A stretch of DNA of 64,000 nt from Candidatus Brachybacterium merdavium (GTDB lineage Bacteria > Actinomycetota > Actinomycetes > Actinomycetales > Dermabacteraceae), in the NCBI GenBank assembly GCA_019118275.1, contig DWZH01000012.1, forward strand, positions 1 to 64,000, read 5' to 3'. Numbering within the stretch: the first letter of the stretch is position 1; each line of letters starts with the position of its first letter. The translations under genes were made by a program, and so were the position numbers. Shown piece by piece: positions 53,017-61,732 of this stretch. The notes beneath the pieces were generated by a model that searched no databases, was not told where the DNA came from, and saw only the letters and a program-made list of their open reading frames with translations.

Positions 53017-54075
53017 TCAGGACGAGGACGAGGCGGCGCGGTCCAGCTCCACCAGGTAGTCCTCGAGGATGTAGGAGATCGCCAGCGGCGTGGGATTGGC
53101 GGCCGTCCCCAGAGGGCTGTCCCCAGGCAGGTTCACCACGGCGCCGCTGCTCACTGCAGGCATCTGGGACAGCAGAGGGTCAGCCTGCAGCGCCTCGAGC
53201 AGGGAGTCGTCGCCGTAGGTCACGATGATCTCGACGTCGTTGAAGGCATCGGCCTGCTCGGCGCTGATGCTTGTGGCGAACTCCGCGGTGTCCTCCGAGG
53301 CGGCGACCACGCTGGGGGCGATCACCATGCCGAGGTCCTCGAAGAACCGGGTGCGGGTGTCGTGGGCCGTGTAGAAGCTGACCGTCGAGAGGTCGCTGGT
53401 GTCCACATGGGTCAGGAACATGGCGTTCTTCCCGGCGATCGCGGGATGAGCAGCGACCGCCTCCTCGATCTCCGCTTCCAGTTCGGCGACCAGGTCCTCT
53501 CCTGCGGCGGCCAGGCCCATGGCGGTGGCATTGATGGTGATCATCTCGCGCCAGGAGGTGCCCCAGGCGATCTCGGGGAAGGGCACGGTCGGGGCGATCT
53601 CGCTGAGGGTGTCGAAGTCCTCCTGGGTGAGCCCCGAGTATGCGGCGAGGATGACCTCGGGCCCGGTGTCACCCACACCCTCGAAGTCGATGCCGTCGGA
53701 CTCGTCGAAGAGCACCGGGACCTCACCGCCCAGCTCCTCGAGCTTCGCCTCGACCCAGGGAAGCAACCCGTTGTCATCGTCATCACCGAAAGTCGCGGCA
53801 GCCATGCCCTGCGGGACCACGCCCAGTGCGAGGGGCACCTCGTGGTTGGCCCACGCCACGGTCGTGATGCGCTCGGGGGCAGCGGGGATCTCGGTCGTCC
53901 CGAAGGCGTGCTCGACGGTGATCGCTCCGTCCGCGCCGGTCGCGCCGCCGGAGTCCGAGCTGCCTGCGGCTCCGGAGTCGTCGGCCTCACCCTCGCTCGA
54001 GGAGCACGCGGTGAGCAGGACGAGGAGCGCTGCAGAGGAGGTGCCGGCGAAGGCACGGCGGGAGAGGCGGGTCAT
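53017..54075 (-). CDS. Iron-siderophore ABC transporter binding lipoprotein
   Basis: A 352-residue receptor. The signal peptide has an Arg-Arg start (LSRRAFAGTSSAALLVLL) and a TAC lipobox, so it may be exported folded or by Sec. The FepB/FhuD-like domain has ERITTVAWANHEVPLALGVV, then TGPEVILAAYSGLTQEDFDT and VNLPGDSPLGTAANPTPLAI. First gene of the operon; ATG 54075 follows AAAGG. Its promoter region holds the iron box. The siderophore type cannot be told; no biosynthesis genes are in the window. Confidence 0.94.
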   Translation of the reverse strand: MTRLSRRAFAGTSSAALLVLLTACSSSEGEADDSGAAGSSDSGGATGADGAITVEHAFGTTEIPAAPERITTVAWANHEVPLALGVVPQGMAAATFGDDDDNGLLPWVEAKLEELGGEVPVLFDESDGIDFEGVGDTGPEVILAAYSGLTQEDFDTLSEIAPTVPFPEIAWGTSWREMITINATAMGLAAAGEDLVAELEAEIEEAVAAHPAIAGKNAMFLTHVDTSDLSTVSFYTAHDTRTRFFEDLGMVIAPSVVAASEDTAEFATSISAEQADAFNDVEIIVTYGDDSLLEALQADPLLSQMPAVSSGAVVNLPGDSPLGTAANPTPLAISYILEDYLVELDRAASSSS

Positions 54076-54260
54076 GGAAGGGCCTTTCACTGGAGAAGCA
54101 CGCCCGTGAGCTCTGTCCTCGCACCGGGGCGCACGGGGAACGCGCGGGACGTGCACGGGTCAGGGAAGCGATCCGGGATCTCGCGGCCGGCGCGTCCACC
54201 GCACCGCTGTCTGGTCGATCGGACCGACGGACAGGAAGTGCCGTGGCCGCCCCGACGCGG

Positions 54261-54290
54261 ACCTTAGGATTGCCTAACCAAAATAGACAA
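54261..54290 (-). promoter_or_regulatory. Promoter with DtxR/IdeR iron box for the siderophore operon
   Basis: TTAGGATTGCCTAACCAAA at 54264-54282 matches the DtxR/IdeR consensus TTAGGTTAGCCTAACCTAA at 16 of 19 positions. On the minus strand a -35 TTGTCT (54290-54285) and a -10 TAAGGT (54266-54261) are 18 bases apart, with the box filling the spacer. Iron-loaded DtxR/IdeR bound here would exclude RNA polymerase. Transcription would start about 180 bases before the binding-protein gene. Confidence 0.88.
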
Positions 54291-54334
54291 CACCGATGTT
54301 GCGCGCAATCGCGCACTATGGACAGACGAATGCG

Positions 54335-55186
54335 TCAATCGGACAGCGTGCGCGCGGAGAAGGCCGAGCTGTGCGCCTCGATGCGCCGGAACTGGCCCGG
54401 GGTCAGACCGGTGATACGCCGGAAGGCGGTGATGAAGGCGCTCGCCGAGCGGTAGCCGACGGACTCGGTGACCTGCTCGAGGGGGACCTGACGGGCGAGC
54501 AGCTCGACTGCATGCTGCGCTCGAGCAGTGGCGACCCAGGTGCGGTAGGTCATGCCGGTCTCCGTCTCGAAGCTACGGGTGATGGTGCGCGTGGAGACGC
54601 CCAGGCGGTGCGACCACTGCGCCAGGGAGGTGCCGTCGGCGGGATCGGCACGCACTGCATCGACGATCGGCGTGAGCAGCGGATGTTCGGGTATCGGGAG
54701 GGCGAGCTGATGCTCGCACGGCGTGAGGACGTCGAGGATCATCGCCTCGGTGAGGGCTTGGGAGCGCTCGGACAGCGTCTGGTGGATGAGTCGGTCCATC
54801 AGCAGGCGCAGCAGCGGGGTGAGTTCGACGGCGATGGGGCCGGGGGCGAGCGGGAGGGTGCGGGCCATGGACAGCTGGGCGGCGCAGTGCCAGGTCCCAG
54901 CCGGGGTGAACCCGCTGTGCGGCAGGCCGGCCGGGATCCACAGGCCGATCCTCGAGGTGATCGTCCACATCCGTGACCCGATCCGCGCGGTCGAGGCGCC
55001 CCGTTCGTTCCAGAGCAGCTCATGCGTGGGGTGGGAGTGCTCCTCCCAGACCGTGTCCTGGGAGATCACCTCCTGACCGCCCAGGATCCTGGAGGGCACG
55101 TCGAAGGCTCCTGCGGCATAGCTCGGGAGCTGCCGTGAGGTCCTGCCCGAGGCGGGCACGTTCGGCGACGGCATGGTCGTTCCCAT
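54335..55186 (-). CDS. AraC-family transcriptional regulator
   Basis: A 283-residue regulator. The N-terminal cupin-like sensor has EEHSHPTHELLWNERGASTA and LWIPAGLPHSGFTPAG. The C-terminal double helix-turn-helix has LAQWSHRLGVSTRTITRSFE and VTESVGYRSASAFITAFRRI, then TGLTPGQFRR. The gene lies directly upstream of the siderophore operon, on the same strand; in other bacteria AraC proteins sense ferric siderophores for such operons, so that role is plausible. TACGGT 6 bases before ATG 55186 suggests a leaderless transcript; ATG 55174 is an alternative. Confidence 0.9.
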   Translation of the reverse strand: MGTTMPSPNVPASGRTSRQLPSYAAGAFDVPSRILGGQEVISQDTVWEEHSHPTHELLWNERGASTARIGSRMWTITSRIGLWIPAGLPHSGFTPAGTWHCAAQLSMARTLPLAPGPIAVELTPLLRLLMDRLIHQTLSERSQALTEAMILDVLTPCEHQLALPIPEHPLLTPIVDAVRADPADGTSLAQWSHRLGVSTRTITRSFETETGMTYRTWVATARAQHAVELLARQVPLEQVTESVGYRSASAFITAFRRITGLTPGQFRRIEAHSSAFSARTLSD

Positions 55187-55229
55187 GGGCGTACCGTACC
55201 GACGACGGGCGGCCGCGTACCCTGGGTGC
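55187..55229. promoter_or_regulatory. Compact divergent leaderless promoters (AraC gene and tdk)
   Basis: Within 43 bases lie TACGGT on the minus strand (55198-55193), 6 bases from the AraC start, and TACCCT on the plus strand (55218-55223), 6 bases from the tdk start. The two -10 elements are about 25 bases apart, so the polymerase footprints must overlap and the genes probably exclude each other's initiation. Confidence 0.5.
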
Positions 55230-55817
55230 ATGTCCGCCACTTTCGCCGGCCGCCTGCACGTGATCGTCGGCCCGATGTTCGCTGGCAAGACCGAGGAGCT
55301 GCTGCGCCGGGTGGGACGCGCTCGCCTGGCCGGGCTGGACGTCGAGGTCGTCTCCCACGCCATCGACACCCGTGGTGATCACGCCCAGCTGCTGACCCAC
55401 ACCGGTCGCAGCGAACCTGCCCGCATGATGTCCGAGGCCGCTGAGCTGCTCGACCTGGCCGCGGCCGAGGGCGATCTGCCCGACATCATCGCGATCGACG
55501 AGGCCCAGTTCTTCGGCAGCGACTTGACCGGCGTGGTCGAGGAGCTGCTGGCGGCCGGCGTGCAGGTCGAGGTCGCCGGGCTCTGCGTCACCTACGACGG
55601 CGATCCCTTCGAGCCGCTGCCCGCCCTGATGGCGGTGGCCGAGGAGGTGGTGAAGCTGACCGCGGTGTGCTCGCTGTGCGGGGGCGATGCCCCCTTCCAC
55701 ATCCGTCTGCGCGGCGGGGAGGCCGGCGACGCCGTCCGGCTGCTGGCCACCAACATCGGCGGCACCGAGATCTACCAGGCCCGCTGCCGTGACCACCGCG
55801 GACAGGGCACCGGCTGA
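55230..55817 (+). CDS. tdk: Thymidine kinase
   Basis: Phosphorylates thymidine to dTMP in the salvage pathway; 195 residues. P-loop VGPMFAGKTEELLRRVGRAR, Walker-B-like IIAIDEAQFF, lid region and the zinc cysteines CSLCGG with the C-terminal pair region YQARCRDH. GLCVTYDGDPFEPLP is the substrate loop. ATG 55230 is chosen because TACCCT sits 6 bases before it and the family starts here. Length is normal for type II enzymes. Confidence 0.95.
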   Translation: MSATFAGRLHVIVGPMFAGKTEELLRRVGRARLAGLDVEVVSHAIDTRGDHAQLLTHTGRSEPARMMSEAAELLDLAAAEGDLPDIIAIDEAQFFGSDLTGVVEELLAAGVQVEVAGLCVTYDGDPFEPLPALMAVAEEVVKLTAVCSLCGGDAPFHIRLRGGEAGDAVRLLATNIGGTEIYQARCRDHRGQGTG

Positions 55818-55880
55818 CCCCGGCTCGTGCCGCAGGGAACCAGGGGATGCCCCGCCCTGGGTCGGGCGCGGCGGTGCCGC

Positions 55881-56390
55881 TCAGGACCCGGTGATGAGGT
55901 CGGGGGAGTTCTCGTCGACCGGCTCGATTCCGGCCAGACCCCACTGCCCGCTGCTGCGCTCGACGAAGTAGCGCAAGGGCACCTCGATCGTCTCGCCACG
56001 GTCCTCGTATCGTTCGGTGACGTAGAAGATCGCATAGCCGAAGCGGTTGACCCGATCGGTGACCTCGTAGTCGACACCGGTCATGTCCGAGGTGGCCTGC
56101 TCGAACACGTCACAGCTGGTCAGTCCCGTCGCGTCCCGGTACTCCGGGGTGGTGGTCTCCTCGAACAGCGCGCAGTCGCTGGTCTGCAGGGAGTCGTAGA
56201 AGTCATCCAGCGTGGTCTCGGGGTCGCCCCGGCCCAGGATCTGCCAGAGCAGGATCAGCGCCACGATGAGCGCGACCAGCAGCAGTGCCATTCCCGCGCC
56301 GCCCAGCAGCAGCCAATGCCACAGGGGGCGCTGGGGACGGGGCGGTGGCGGCCCGGCAGAGCCGGGGCGCGGGGCGGGAGCGAAGGTCAT
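55881..56390 (-). CDS. Membrane-anchored DUF4878-like protein
   Basis: A 169-residue protein. A Pro-rich N-terminus (APRPGSAGPPPPRPQRP) precedes one membrane helix (LLLGGAGMALLLVALIVALI). The outer domain has PETTLDDFYDSLQTSDCALF, two cysteines about 27 residues apart that may form a disulfide, and YFVERSSGQWGLAGIEPVDE. This cystatin/NTF2-like layout is typical of DUF4878-type lipoprotein or membrane domains. Function unknown. AAGGA precedes ATG 56390. Confidence 0.75.
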   Translation of the reverse strand: MTFAPAPRPGSAGPPPPRPQRPLWHWLLLGGAGMALLLVALIVALILLWQILGRGDPETTLDDFYDSLQTSDCALFEETTTPEYRDATGLTSCDVFEQATSDMTGVDYEVTDRVNRFGYAIFYVTERYEDRGETIEVPLRYFVERSSGQWGLAGIEPVDENSPDLITGS

Positions 56391-56570
56391 GGCGTCCTTC
56401 TGGGCGGCAGGATCCGGGAGCTGCAGTATCCCGCACCGGGCGGCGATCCGCACAGTGCGTGCTGAGGACGGCGCCCGCGGAGTGCTGAGGACAGCTGCCC
56501 GGGGCCCACCGCCGACCGGATTCACATCCCGCCCACGGCGTGCTGGGCGCGTGCCGAGCTGCCGGATCGG

Positions 56571-56584
56571 TAATCTTCAGACCA
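56571..56584 (+). promoter_or_regulatory. Leaderless promoter of the GH92 gene
   Basis: TAATCT at 56571-56576 is 7 bases before ATG 56584, with no ribosome site between. Confidence 0.45.
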
Positions 56585-59500
56585 TGATCGTCACCGCCGA
56601 CCCGGGCCCCGTCGGATCTCCCACCAGCAAGGACGGCGCCGGATTCTGGGCAAGGTCCACGCTGCGCTACACACTCACCGCCGGCGAGCGGACCGAGGCG
56701 GCCCTGCCCGCGCTGGAGGGGGCCGACGCCCTCATCGGCCGTACCGTGCAGGCCGATGATGTGCTACGGGTGTTCATCCACCCTCGGCTGGACGCCGCAC
56801 AGACCTGGGGAGCGACCTGCGTCGCCCTCGACCTGCGCTTCGCCGACGGCAGCCGCCTGTCCGAGCTCCAGCCCGTCGACCAGTACGGGGTGCCCGCCAC
56901 CGCTCGCGGCCAGGGCGAGGGGAAGATCCTGTACGCCGACCAGTGGAACGACGTACAGGTCCAGCTCGGCGCCGCCGCCGGCCGCGAGATCGTCGAGGTG
57001 CTGCTGGTCGCCGACGTCCCCGGCGACGAGACGGATGCCGATGTACCCGAGGGCGGCGCATCCGAGGGCGAGCCGGTCGTCGAGCTCACCGCGGACCTGC
57101 CGCGCCCGGACACCCTTCCCACCGCCACCGATCCGCACCCGCACAGTCTGCCCACCGGGACCGACCTGGAGCCGGAACACGAGGACCCCGTGGAGCCCGG
57201 CGATCCCGCGGCCCAGAAGGACCTCGAGGCTGCCGGGGACGCGGCCGAGGAGCAGAACGAGCTGATCGGCTGGATCGACGGCCCCTACCTCGGCGACTCC
57301 GCCCGCCTTCCCGCAGATCCGCCGGCACAGGATCCGGTGGCCTGGGTCGATACCCGTCGCGGCACCTACGCCTCCGGTGACTTCTCCCGGGGCAATACCC
57401 TCCCGATCACCGCCTGGCCCAACGGCTTCGCCTTCTTCACGCCGGTCACCGACGCCCGCACCCGCCGCTGGCTGTACGAGTACCACCGGGCCGGCGACGA
57501 GCAGAACCGCCCCCGCCTCCAGGGGTTGGCCATCTCCCACCAGCCCAGCCCCTGGATGGGAGACCGCAACCAGTTCGTGCTGATGCCGATGACCGGCGAG
57601 CAGAGCGATGCCTCTCCCGCGGCGCGCTCGCTCGCCTTCGACCACGCCGAGGAGCTCGCCCGCCCGGACCTGTACCAGGTCGCGCTCGAGGGCGGGATCG
57701 GGATGCGGCTGGCCCCGACCGACCACGGAGCCATCAGCGAGTTCGACTTCCCCACCGCCCTCGAGCATCCCCAGCTGCTGCTCGAGGGCGTCGACGAGCA
57801 CTGCCGGATCGACGCCGCCGGGGCGGTCCTCGACGGCCGCCTGCGGGGCTGGGTCGACTCGGCGGTCGCCCAGGGCTACGACCGGGCCGACGGGGCGACG
57901 CGCATGTTCGTTCTGGCCGAGGTGGACCCTGCCCCGCAGACCGTCGGCCGCGCCGAGGGGGCCAGTGCCGGAGCGAGCCTGCTGACCTTCGCGCCCGGGA
58001 CGACCTCGGTCACCGTGCGGATGGTCACCAGCTTCATCGGCATACAGCAGGCCCAGCGCACCTTCGCACAGGAGCTGGACGGCCGGTCCTTCGAGCAGGT
58101 GCGGGCCGCGGCACATGCGGAATGGACCCACCGGTTGAGCGTGCTCGAGGTCGTCGGCGCCACCCCGCCGCAGCGACGCACGCTGTACGGCAACCTGTAC
58201 CGGCTGAACCTGTACCCCAACTCCCAGTGGGAGAACGCCGGGACGCCCCAGCGGCCCGAGCCCGTCCACGCCAGCCCGGTGCGGCCGGTCAGGGGCGAGG
58301 CGACCGACACCCGCACCAACGCCCAGGTGCTTCCGGGCCGGATCCATGTCAACCACGGCTTCTGGGACACCTATCGCACGGCGTGGCCTGCCTACGTGCT
58401 GCTGTATCCCGAGCTGACCGCGGAGCTGGCCGACGGCTTCGTCCAGCAGTACCGCGAGGGCGGCTGGATCGCCCGCTGGTCCTCACCGGGCTACGCGGAC
58501 TGCATGACCGGCACCAGCTCCGACGTCGCCTTCGCCGACGCGCACGTCAAGGGCGTGGCGCTCCCAGATCCTCGGTCCGCCTACGAGTCCGGCTTGCGCA
58601 ACGCCACGGTCGCCCCGCCCTTCCTCGAGGTGGGCCGCACGGGCAACGAGCGGGCCGTGTTCACCGGGTACGTCGACACCGACACCCCCGAGTCGGTCTC
58701 CTGGGCGCTCGAGGCGTACATCAACGATCACGGCCTGGCCGCGCAGGCCGAGCTGCTGGCCGAGGCGCCCGACACCGCGCCCGAGGAGCGCCGGCAGCTG
58801 CAGGAGGAAGCCGCCTACCTGCGGGCCCGCTCGGCGAACTACCCGCTGCTGTTCGACGGGCTCCTCGGCTTCTTCCAGGGCCGGCGCCGCACCGGCGAGT
58901 TCGCGCAGAGCCCTGAGGAGTTCGACCCCAGGGTGTGGGGCGGCGACTTCACCGAGACCAACGGCTGGAACTTCGCCTTCCACGTCCCCCACGACGGGGA
59001 GGGGCTGGCCGCACTGCACGGGGGCCGCGACGAGCTGCGGGCGAAGCTGGACGAGTTCTTCTCCACCCCGGAGCGAGCCGACCTCAAGGGCACCTACGGT
59101 CACGTCATCCACGAGATGGACGAGGCCCGCGCAGTGCGGATGGGCCAGTTCGGGATGTCCAACCAGCCCTCGCACCACATCCCCTTCCTCTACCACCATG
59201 CGGGCGCCCCGCATCGGGCGATGGAGATCGTGAGAGAGGTTCAGCGCAGGCTGTTCGTGGGCGAGCAGATCGGACAGGGCTATCCCGGCGACGAGGACAA
59301 CGGCGAGATGAGCGCCTGGTGGCTGCTGACGGCGCTGGGCCTGTACCCGCTGCAGTTGGGCACCGGGCGCTACCACCTGGTGGCGCCGCTGTTCGAGCGT
59401 GCCGAGGTGCGCCCCCTGGGGGGCCCGGACTTCACGGTGATCGCCGAGGGGCAGGCACCGGACCGCCCCTATGTCACCGCCCTGACGGTCGAGGGGCGCG

Positions 59501-59997
59501 AGCACACCGTGGCGGCGCTGGACCACTCCGAGCTGCACGGCACCCTGCAGTTCACCCTGGCTGACCAGCCCGGAGGCTGGGGCGAGGTCCCGCCGTCGGC
59601 CACTGCTCCCGGTCATGCACCCCAGCCGCTGCGGGATCTGCTGCCTCGGCGCGAGGATGACCCGCTGCTCGATGACGACGCACGGACCGAGCAGTCCTGG
59701 CCCGGCACGACCGCGGTCATCGAGCTGCCGGAGCTGGAGCTGCTGGACACCGCGAGATTCCTGACCCTCACCTCGGGCGCCGAGGAGGGCGGGGATCCGG
59801 TCGCCTGGCACCTGGAGGGGTCGACCGACGGGGAGAACTGGGAGGTGCTGGACGAACGCTCGGCCCAGACGTTCCGCTGGCGCCGCCAGACCCGCCCGTT
59901 CCTCATCCGGTCACCGCGGGCCTGCACCCGGCACCGACTGGTGATCACCACCGCGACCGGCCCGCTGCGGCTGGCCCAGATCGAGCTGCTGGCCTGA
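56584..59997 (+). CDS. GH92-family alpha-mannosidase-like glycoside hydrolase
   Basis: A 1137-residue enzyme of the Ca2+-dependent GH92 family (exo-alpha-mannosidases on N-glycans or mannan). An N-terminal beta domain (to about 500) is interrupted by an acidic linker around 145-230. The catalytic part has ILPGR-type segment QVLPGRIHVNHGFWDTYRTA, GWIARWSSPGYADCMTGTSS, FGMSNQPSHHIPFLYHHAGA and GYPGDEDNGEMSAWWLLTAL with the expected acids. The last 110 residues look like a carbohydrate-binding F5/8 domain. No signal peptide is seen, so it may act inside the cell. The 3' end overlaps the convergent gene. Confidence 0.92.
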   Translation: MIVTADPGPVGSPTSKDGAGFWARSTLRYTLTAGERTEAALPALEGADALIGRTVQADDVLRVFIHPRLDAAQTWGATCVALDLRFADGSRLSELQPVDQYGVPATARGQGEGKILYADQWNDVQVQLGAAAGREIVEVLLVADVPGDETDADVPEGGASEGEPVVELTADLPRPDTLPTATDPHPHSLPTGTDLEPEHEDPVEPGDPAAQKDLEAAGDAAEEQNELIGWIDGPYLGDSARLPADPPAQDPVAWVDTRRGTYASGDFSRGNTLPITAWPNGFAFFTPVTDARTRRWLYEYHRAGDEQNRPRLQGLAISHQPSPWMGDRNQFVLMPMTGEQSDASPAARSLAFDHAEELARPDLYQVALEGGIGMRLAPTDHGAISEFDFPTALEHPQLLLEGVDEHCRIDAAGAVLDGRLRGWVDSAVAQGYDRADGATRMFVLAEVDPAPQTVGRAEGASAGASLLTFAPGTTSVTVRMVTSFIGIQQAQRTFAQELDGRSFEQVRAAAHAEWTHRLSVLEVVGATPPQRRTLYGNLYRLNLYPNSQWENAGTPQRPEPVHASPVRPVRGEATDTRTNAQVLPGRIHVNHGFWDTYRTAWPAYVLLYPELTAELADGFVQQYREGGWIARWSSPGYADCMTGTSSDVAFADAHVKGVALPDPRSAYESGLRNATVAPPFLEVGRTGNERAVFTGYVDTDTPESVSWALEAYINDHGLAAQAELLAEAPDTAPEERRQLQEEAAYLRARSANYPLLFDGLLGFFQGRRRTGEFAQSPEEFDPRVWGGDFTETNGWNFAFHVPHDGEGLAALHGGRDELRAKLDEFFSTPERADLKGTYGHVIHEMDEARAVRMGQFGMSNQPSHHIPFLYHHAGAPHRAMEIVREVQRRLFVGEQIGQGYPGDEDNGEMSAWWLLTALGLYPLQLGTGRYHLVAPLFERAEVRPLGGPDFTVIAEGQAPDRPYVTALTVEGREHTVAALDHSELHGTLQFTLADQPGGWGEVPPSATAPGHAPQPLRDLLPRREDDPLLDDDARTEQSWPGTTAVIELPELELLDTARFLTLTSGAEEGGDPVAWHLEGSTDGENWEVLDERSAQTFRWRRQTRPFLIRSPRACTRHRLVITTATGPLRLAQIELLA

Positions 59998-60768
59998 GCC
60001 GGCCCTGCCACGGCCACCGGCAGCCGTGGCGGCAGGGTGGGCATGGGTGCCGATCACCGTCCACGGCCAGGTCATCAGCGCCCACACCGCGGCGATCACC
60101 GCGGCCTCCACCAGCAGGTACACCGGCCAGGGCCCCATCACGTCCAGCAGGCTGGGCCCGGCCGGGGCCCGATTGAGATAGGCGTAGTTGGTGCCCACCA
60201 GCAGGTTGACCAGGAAGGCCAGCGCCGCCCAGCCCAGGGTCGCCGCAAAGGCCATGGCGTAGTCCCGCCAGGTGGGCCGGTGCCCCAGGCCCCATACCAG
60301 CATGATCGGCACCACCAGCCCGCTCGTGTGCGCCACCCAGTACTGGGCGAACTCCAGCGGGATCCACACGAAGTAGTTCAGGTCCGGGGTGAGGACCGAC
60401 TGGAGGTTCAGGGTCAGCCCCCAGAAATAGCTGAGCACGATCGCCCAGCGGGCCCGGGTGATCAGCGCGATCGGGAGCAGGAACCGCAGCGCATCGGAGA
60501 AGTGCAGCGGCAACGACTCCTGCAGGTTCCACGCCCAGGGCATGAACCCCCAGGCGGTCCAGAAGATCGAGTTCAGCAGCAGGGCCCAGCCGGCCGCGCG
60601 CAGGATGCGGCCCACCCGGCCCGGGTCGGCGCGCCGGGCCCAGGCCACGGCCGCGACGGAGAGGGCGACGATAGCGACCAGCGCCGTCACATGCGCGAAG
60701 CCATAGGCGGGCATGTGCCCGATCGGGGCCGTGAGGAGAGCGCCCTGGTCGCTGTCGGTCCCGTCCAT
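59911..60768 (-). CDS. YwaF/TIGR02206-family membrane protein
   Basis: A 285-residue protein with about seven helices. It has ESLPLHFSDALRFLLPIALI, SYFWGLTLNLQSVLTPDLNY and VAHTSGLVVPIMLVWGLGHR, then NYAYLNRAPAGPSLLDVMGP, all conserved family segments with His/Asp residues. The terminal 45 residues are a polar tail whose codons are antisense to the final codons of the GH92 gene (overlap 59911-59997). AGGAC precedes ATG 60768. Function unknown. Confidence 0.88.
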   Translation of the reverse strand: MDGTDSDQGALLTAPIGHMPAYGFAHVTALVAIVALSVAAVAWARRADPGRVGRILRAAGWALLLNSIFWTAWGFMPWAWNLQESLPLHFSDALRFLLPIALITRARWAIVLSYFWGLTLNLQSVLTPDLNYFVWIPLEFAQYWVAHTSGLVVPIMLVWGLGHRPTWRDYAMAFAATLGWAALAFLVNLLVGTNYAYLNRAPAGPSLLDVMGPWPVYLLVEAAVIAAVWALMTWPWTVIGTHAHPAATAAGGRGRAGSGQQLDLGQPQRAGRGGDHQSVPGAGPR

Positions 60769-60852
60769 CGACGCCCGTCCTCTCTTCGCGAGTCGTCCGT
60801 GATCAGCGAGCCGAGCCGGACCGTTGCCGCCGAGCATACGAGAGCGCCCCGC

Positions 60853-60876
60853 CGAGGCCGGAGCGCTCCGGCCTCG
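60853..60876. terminator. Hairpin in a divergent intergenic region
   Basis: CGAGGCCGGAG (60853-60863) and CTCCGGCCTCG (60866-60876) form a perfect 11-bp stem around CG. A terminator is unexpected between divergent starts; it could be a regulatory hairpin in the leader of the plus-strand gene or a leftover of a lost gene. Confidence 0.4.
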
Positions 60877-60982
60877 TGTCGGACGGGGCGGGAGGTGGCC
60901 GGCGGCAGAGCGCGCCCGTCGCGCCCCCGACCATCCGTTTGGACCCATCGACGTGCCCAGGAACGGGTGGGATGCTGGGGGA

Positions 60983-61630
60983 ATGGATATTGCAGTCATC
61001 GGAGGACATGGCAAGGTCGCGCTGCTCGCAGAGCCGTTGCTGGCCCAGGCTGGACACACGGTTCACGCGGTGATCCGCAATCCCGAGCAGCAGGCGGAGG
61101 TCGAGGCCACGGGAGCACAGCCGGTGCTGGCCGATATCGCGACCCTGGATGCCGGCGGTTGGGAGGATCTGCTGCGCGACAAGGACGCCGTCATCTGGGC
61201 GGCCGGCGCAGGAGGAGGAAACCCTCAGCGCACCTACGGCGTCGACCGTGACGCAGCGATCGCCTCGATGGACGCGGCGGGGCGGGTCGGTGCCCGCCGC
61301 TACGTGATGGTCAGCTACTTCGGTGCCCGGCCTGATCATGGTGTCGCCGCGGACAGCTCCTTCTTCCCCTATGCCGAGGCGAAGGCAGCTGCTGATCAGC
61401 ACCTGCGCGGGACCGAACTGGACTGGACGATCCTGGCCCCCTCGCGTCTGACCCTCGAGGAGCCCACGGGCCGGATCGACACCGAGGCGAGCGAGGGCGG
61501 ACAGGTCTCCCGGGCCAACGTCGCCCGCGTCATCGCCGCCTCCCTCGAGCACTCGCAGACCATCGGGCAGTTCATCGCCTTCAACGACGGCGAGACCGAG
61601 ATCGATCAGGCGCTCGACGCGCTGAGCTGA
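60983..61630 (+). CDS. NAD(P)-binding atypical SDR protein (YwnB/YhfK type)
   Basis: A 215-residue Rossmann protein of the atypical short-chain dehydrogenase group. The cofactor loop is MDIAVIGGHGKVALLAEPLL. DAVIWAAGAGGGNPQRTYGV, RYVMVSYFGARPDHGVA, YAEAKAAADQHLRGTELDWT and ILAPSRLTLEEPTGRID follow. The classic YxxxK is represented by Tyr-Ala-Glu-Ala-Lys. Relatives are NAD(P)H-dependent reductases or sensors of unclear substrate. ATG 60983 follows GGGGGA closely. Divergent from the YwaF-type gene. Confidence 0.88.
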   Translation: MDIAVIGGHGKVALLAEPLLAQAGHTVHAVIRNPEQQAEVEATGAQPVLADIATLDAGGWEDLLRDKDAVIWAAGAGGGNPQRTYGVDRDAAIASMDAAGRVGARRYVMVSYFGARPDHGVAADSSFFPYAEAKAAADQHLRGTELDWTILAPSRLTLEEPTGRIDTEASEGGQVSRANVARVIAASLEHSQTIGQFIAFNDGETEIDQALDALS

Positions 61631-61732
61631 GGTCTCGGGCGGCGATCCCCGCCACCATCGATGGCCTCAGGTGAGAGCCTGCTCGTAGAGTCATCTGGTC
61701 ACGAACCAGGACTCACCAGGAGGAAGGCTCGC

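Noticed and set aside
56764..58356. A 530-codon minus-strand frame within the GH92 gene
   Set aside because: Shadow of the mannosidase; no domain, no ribosome site.
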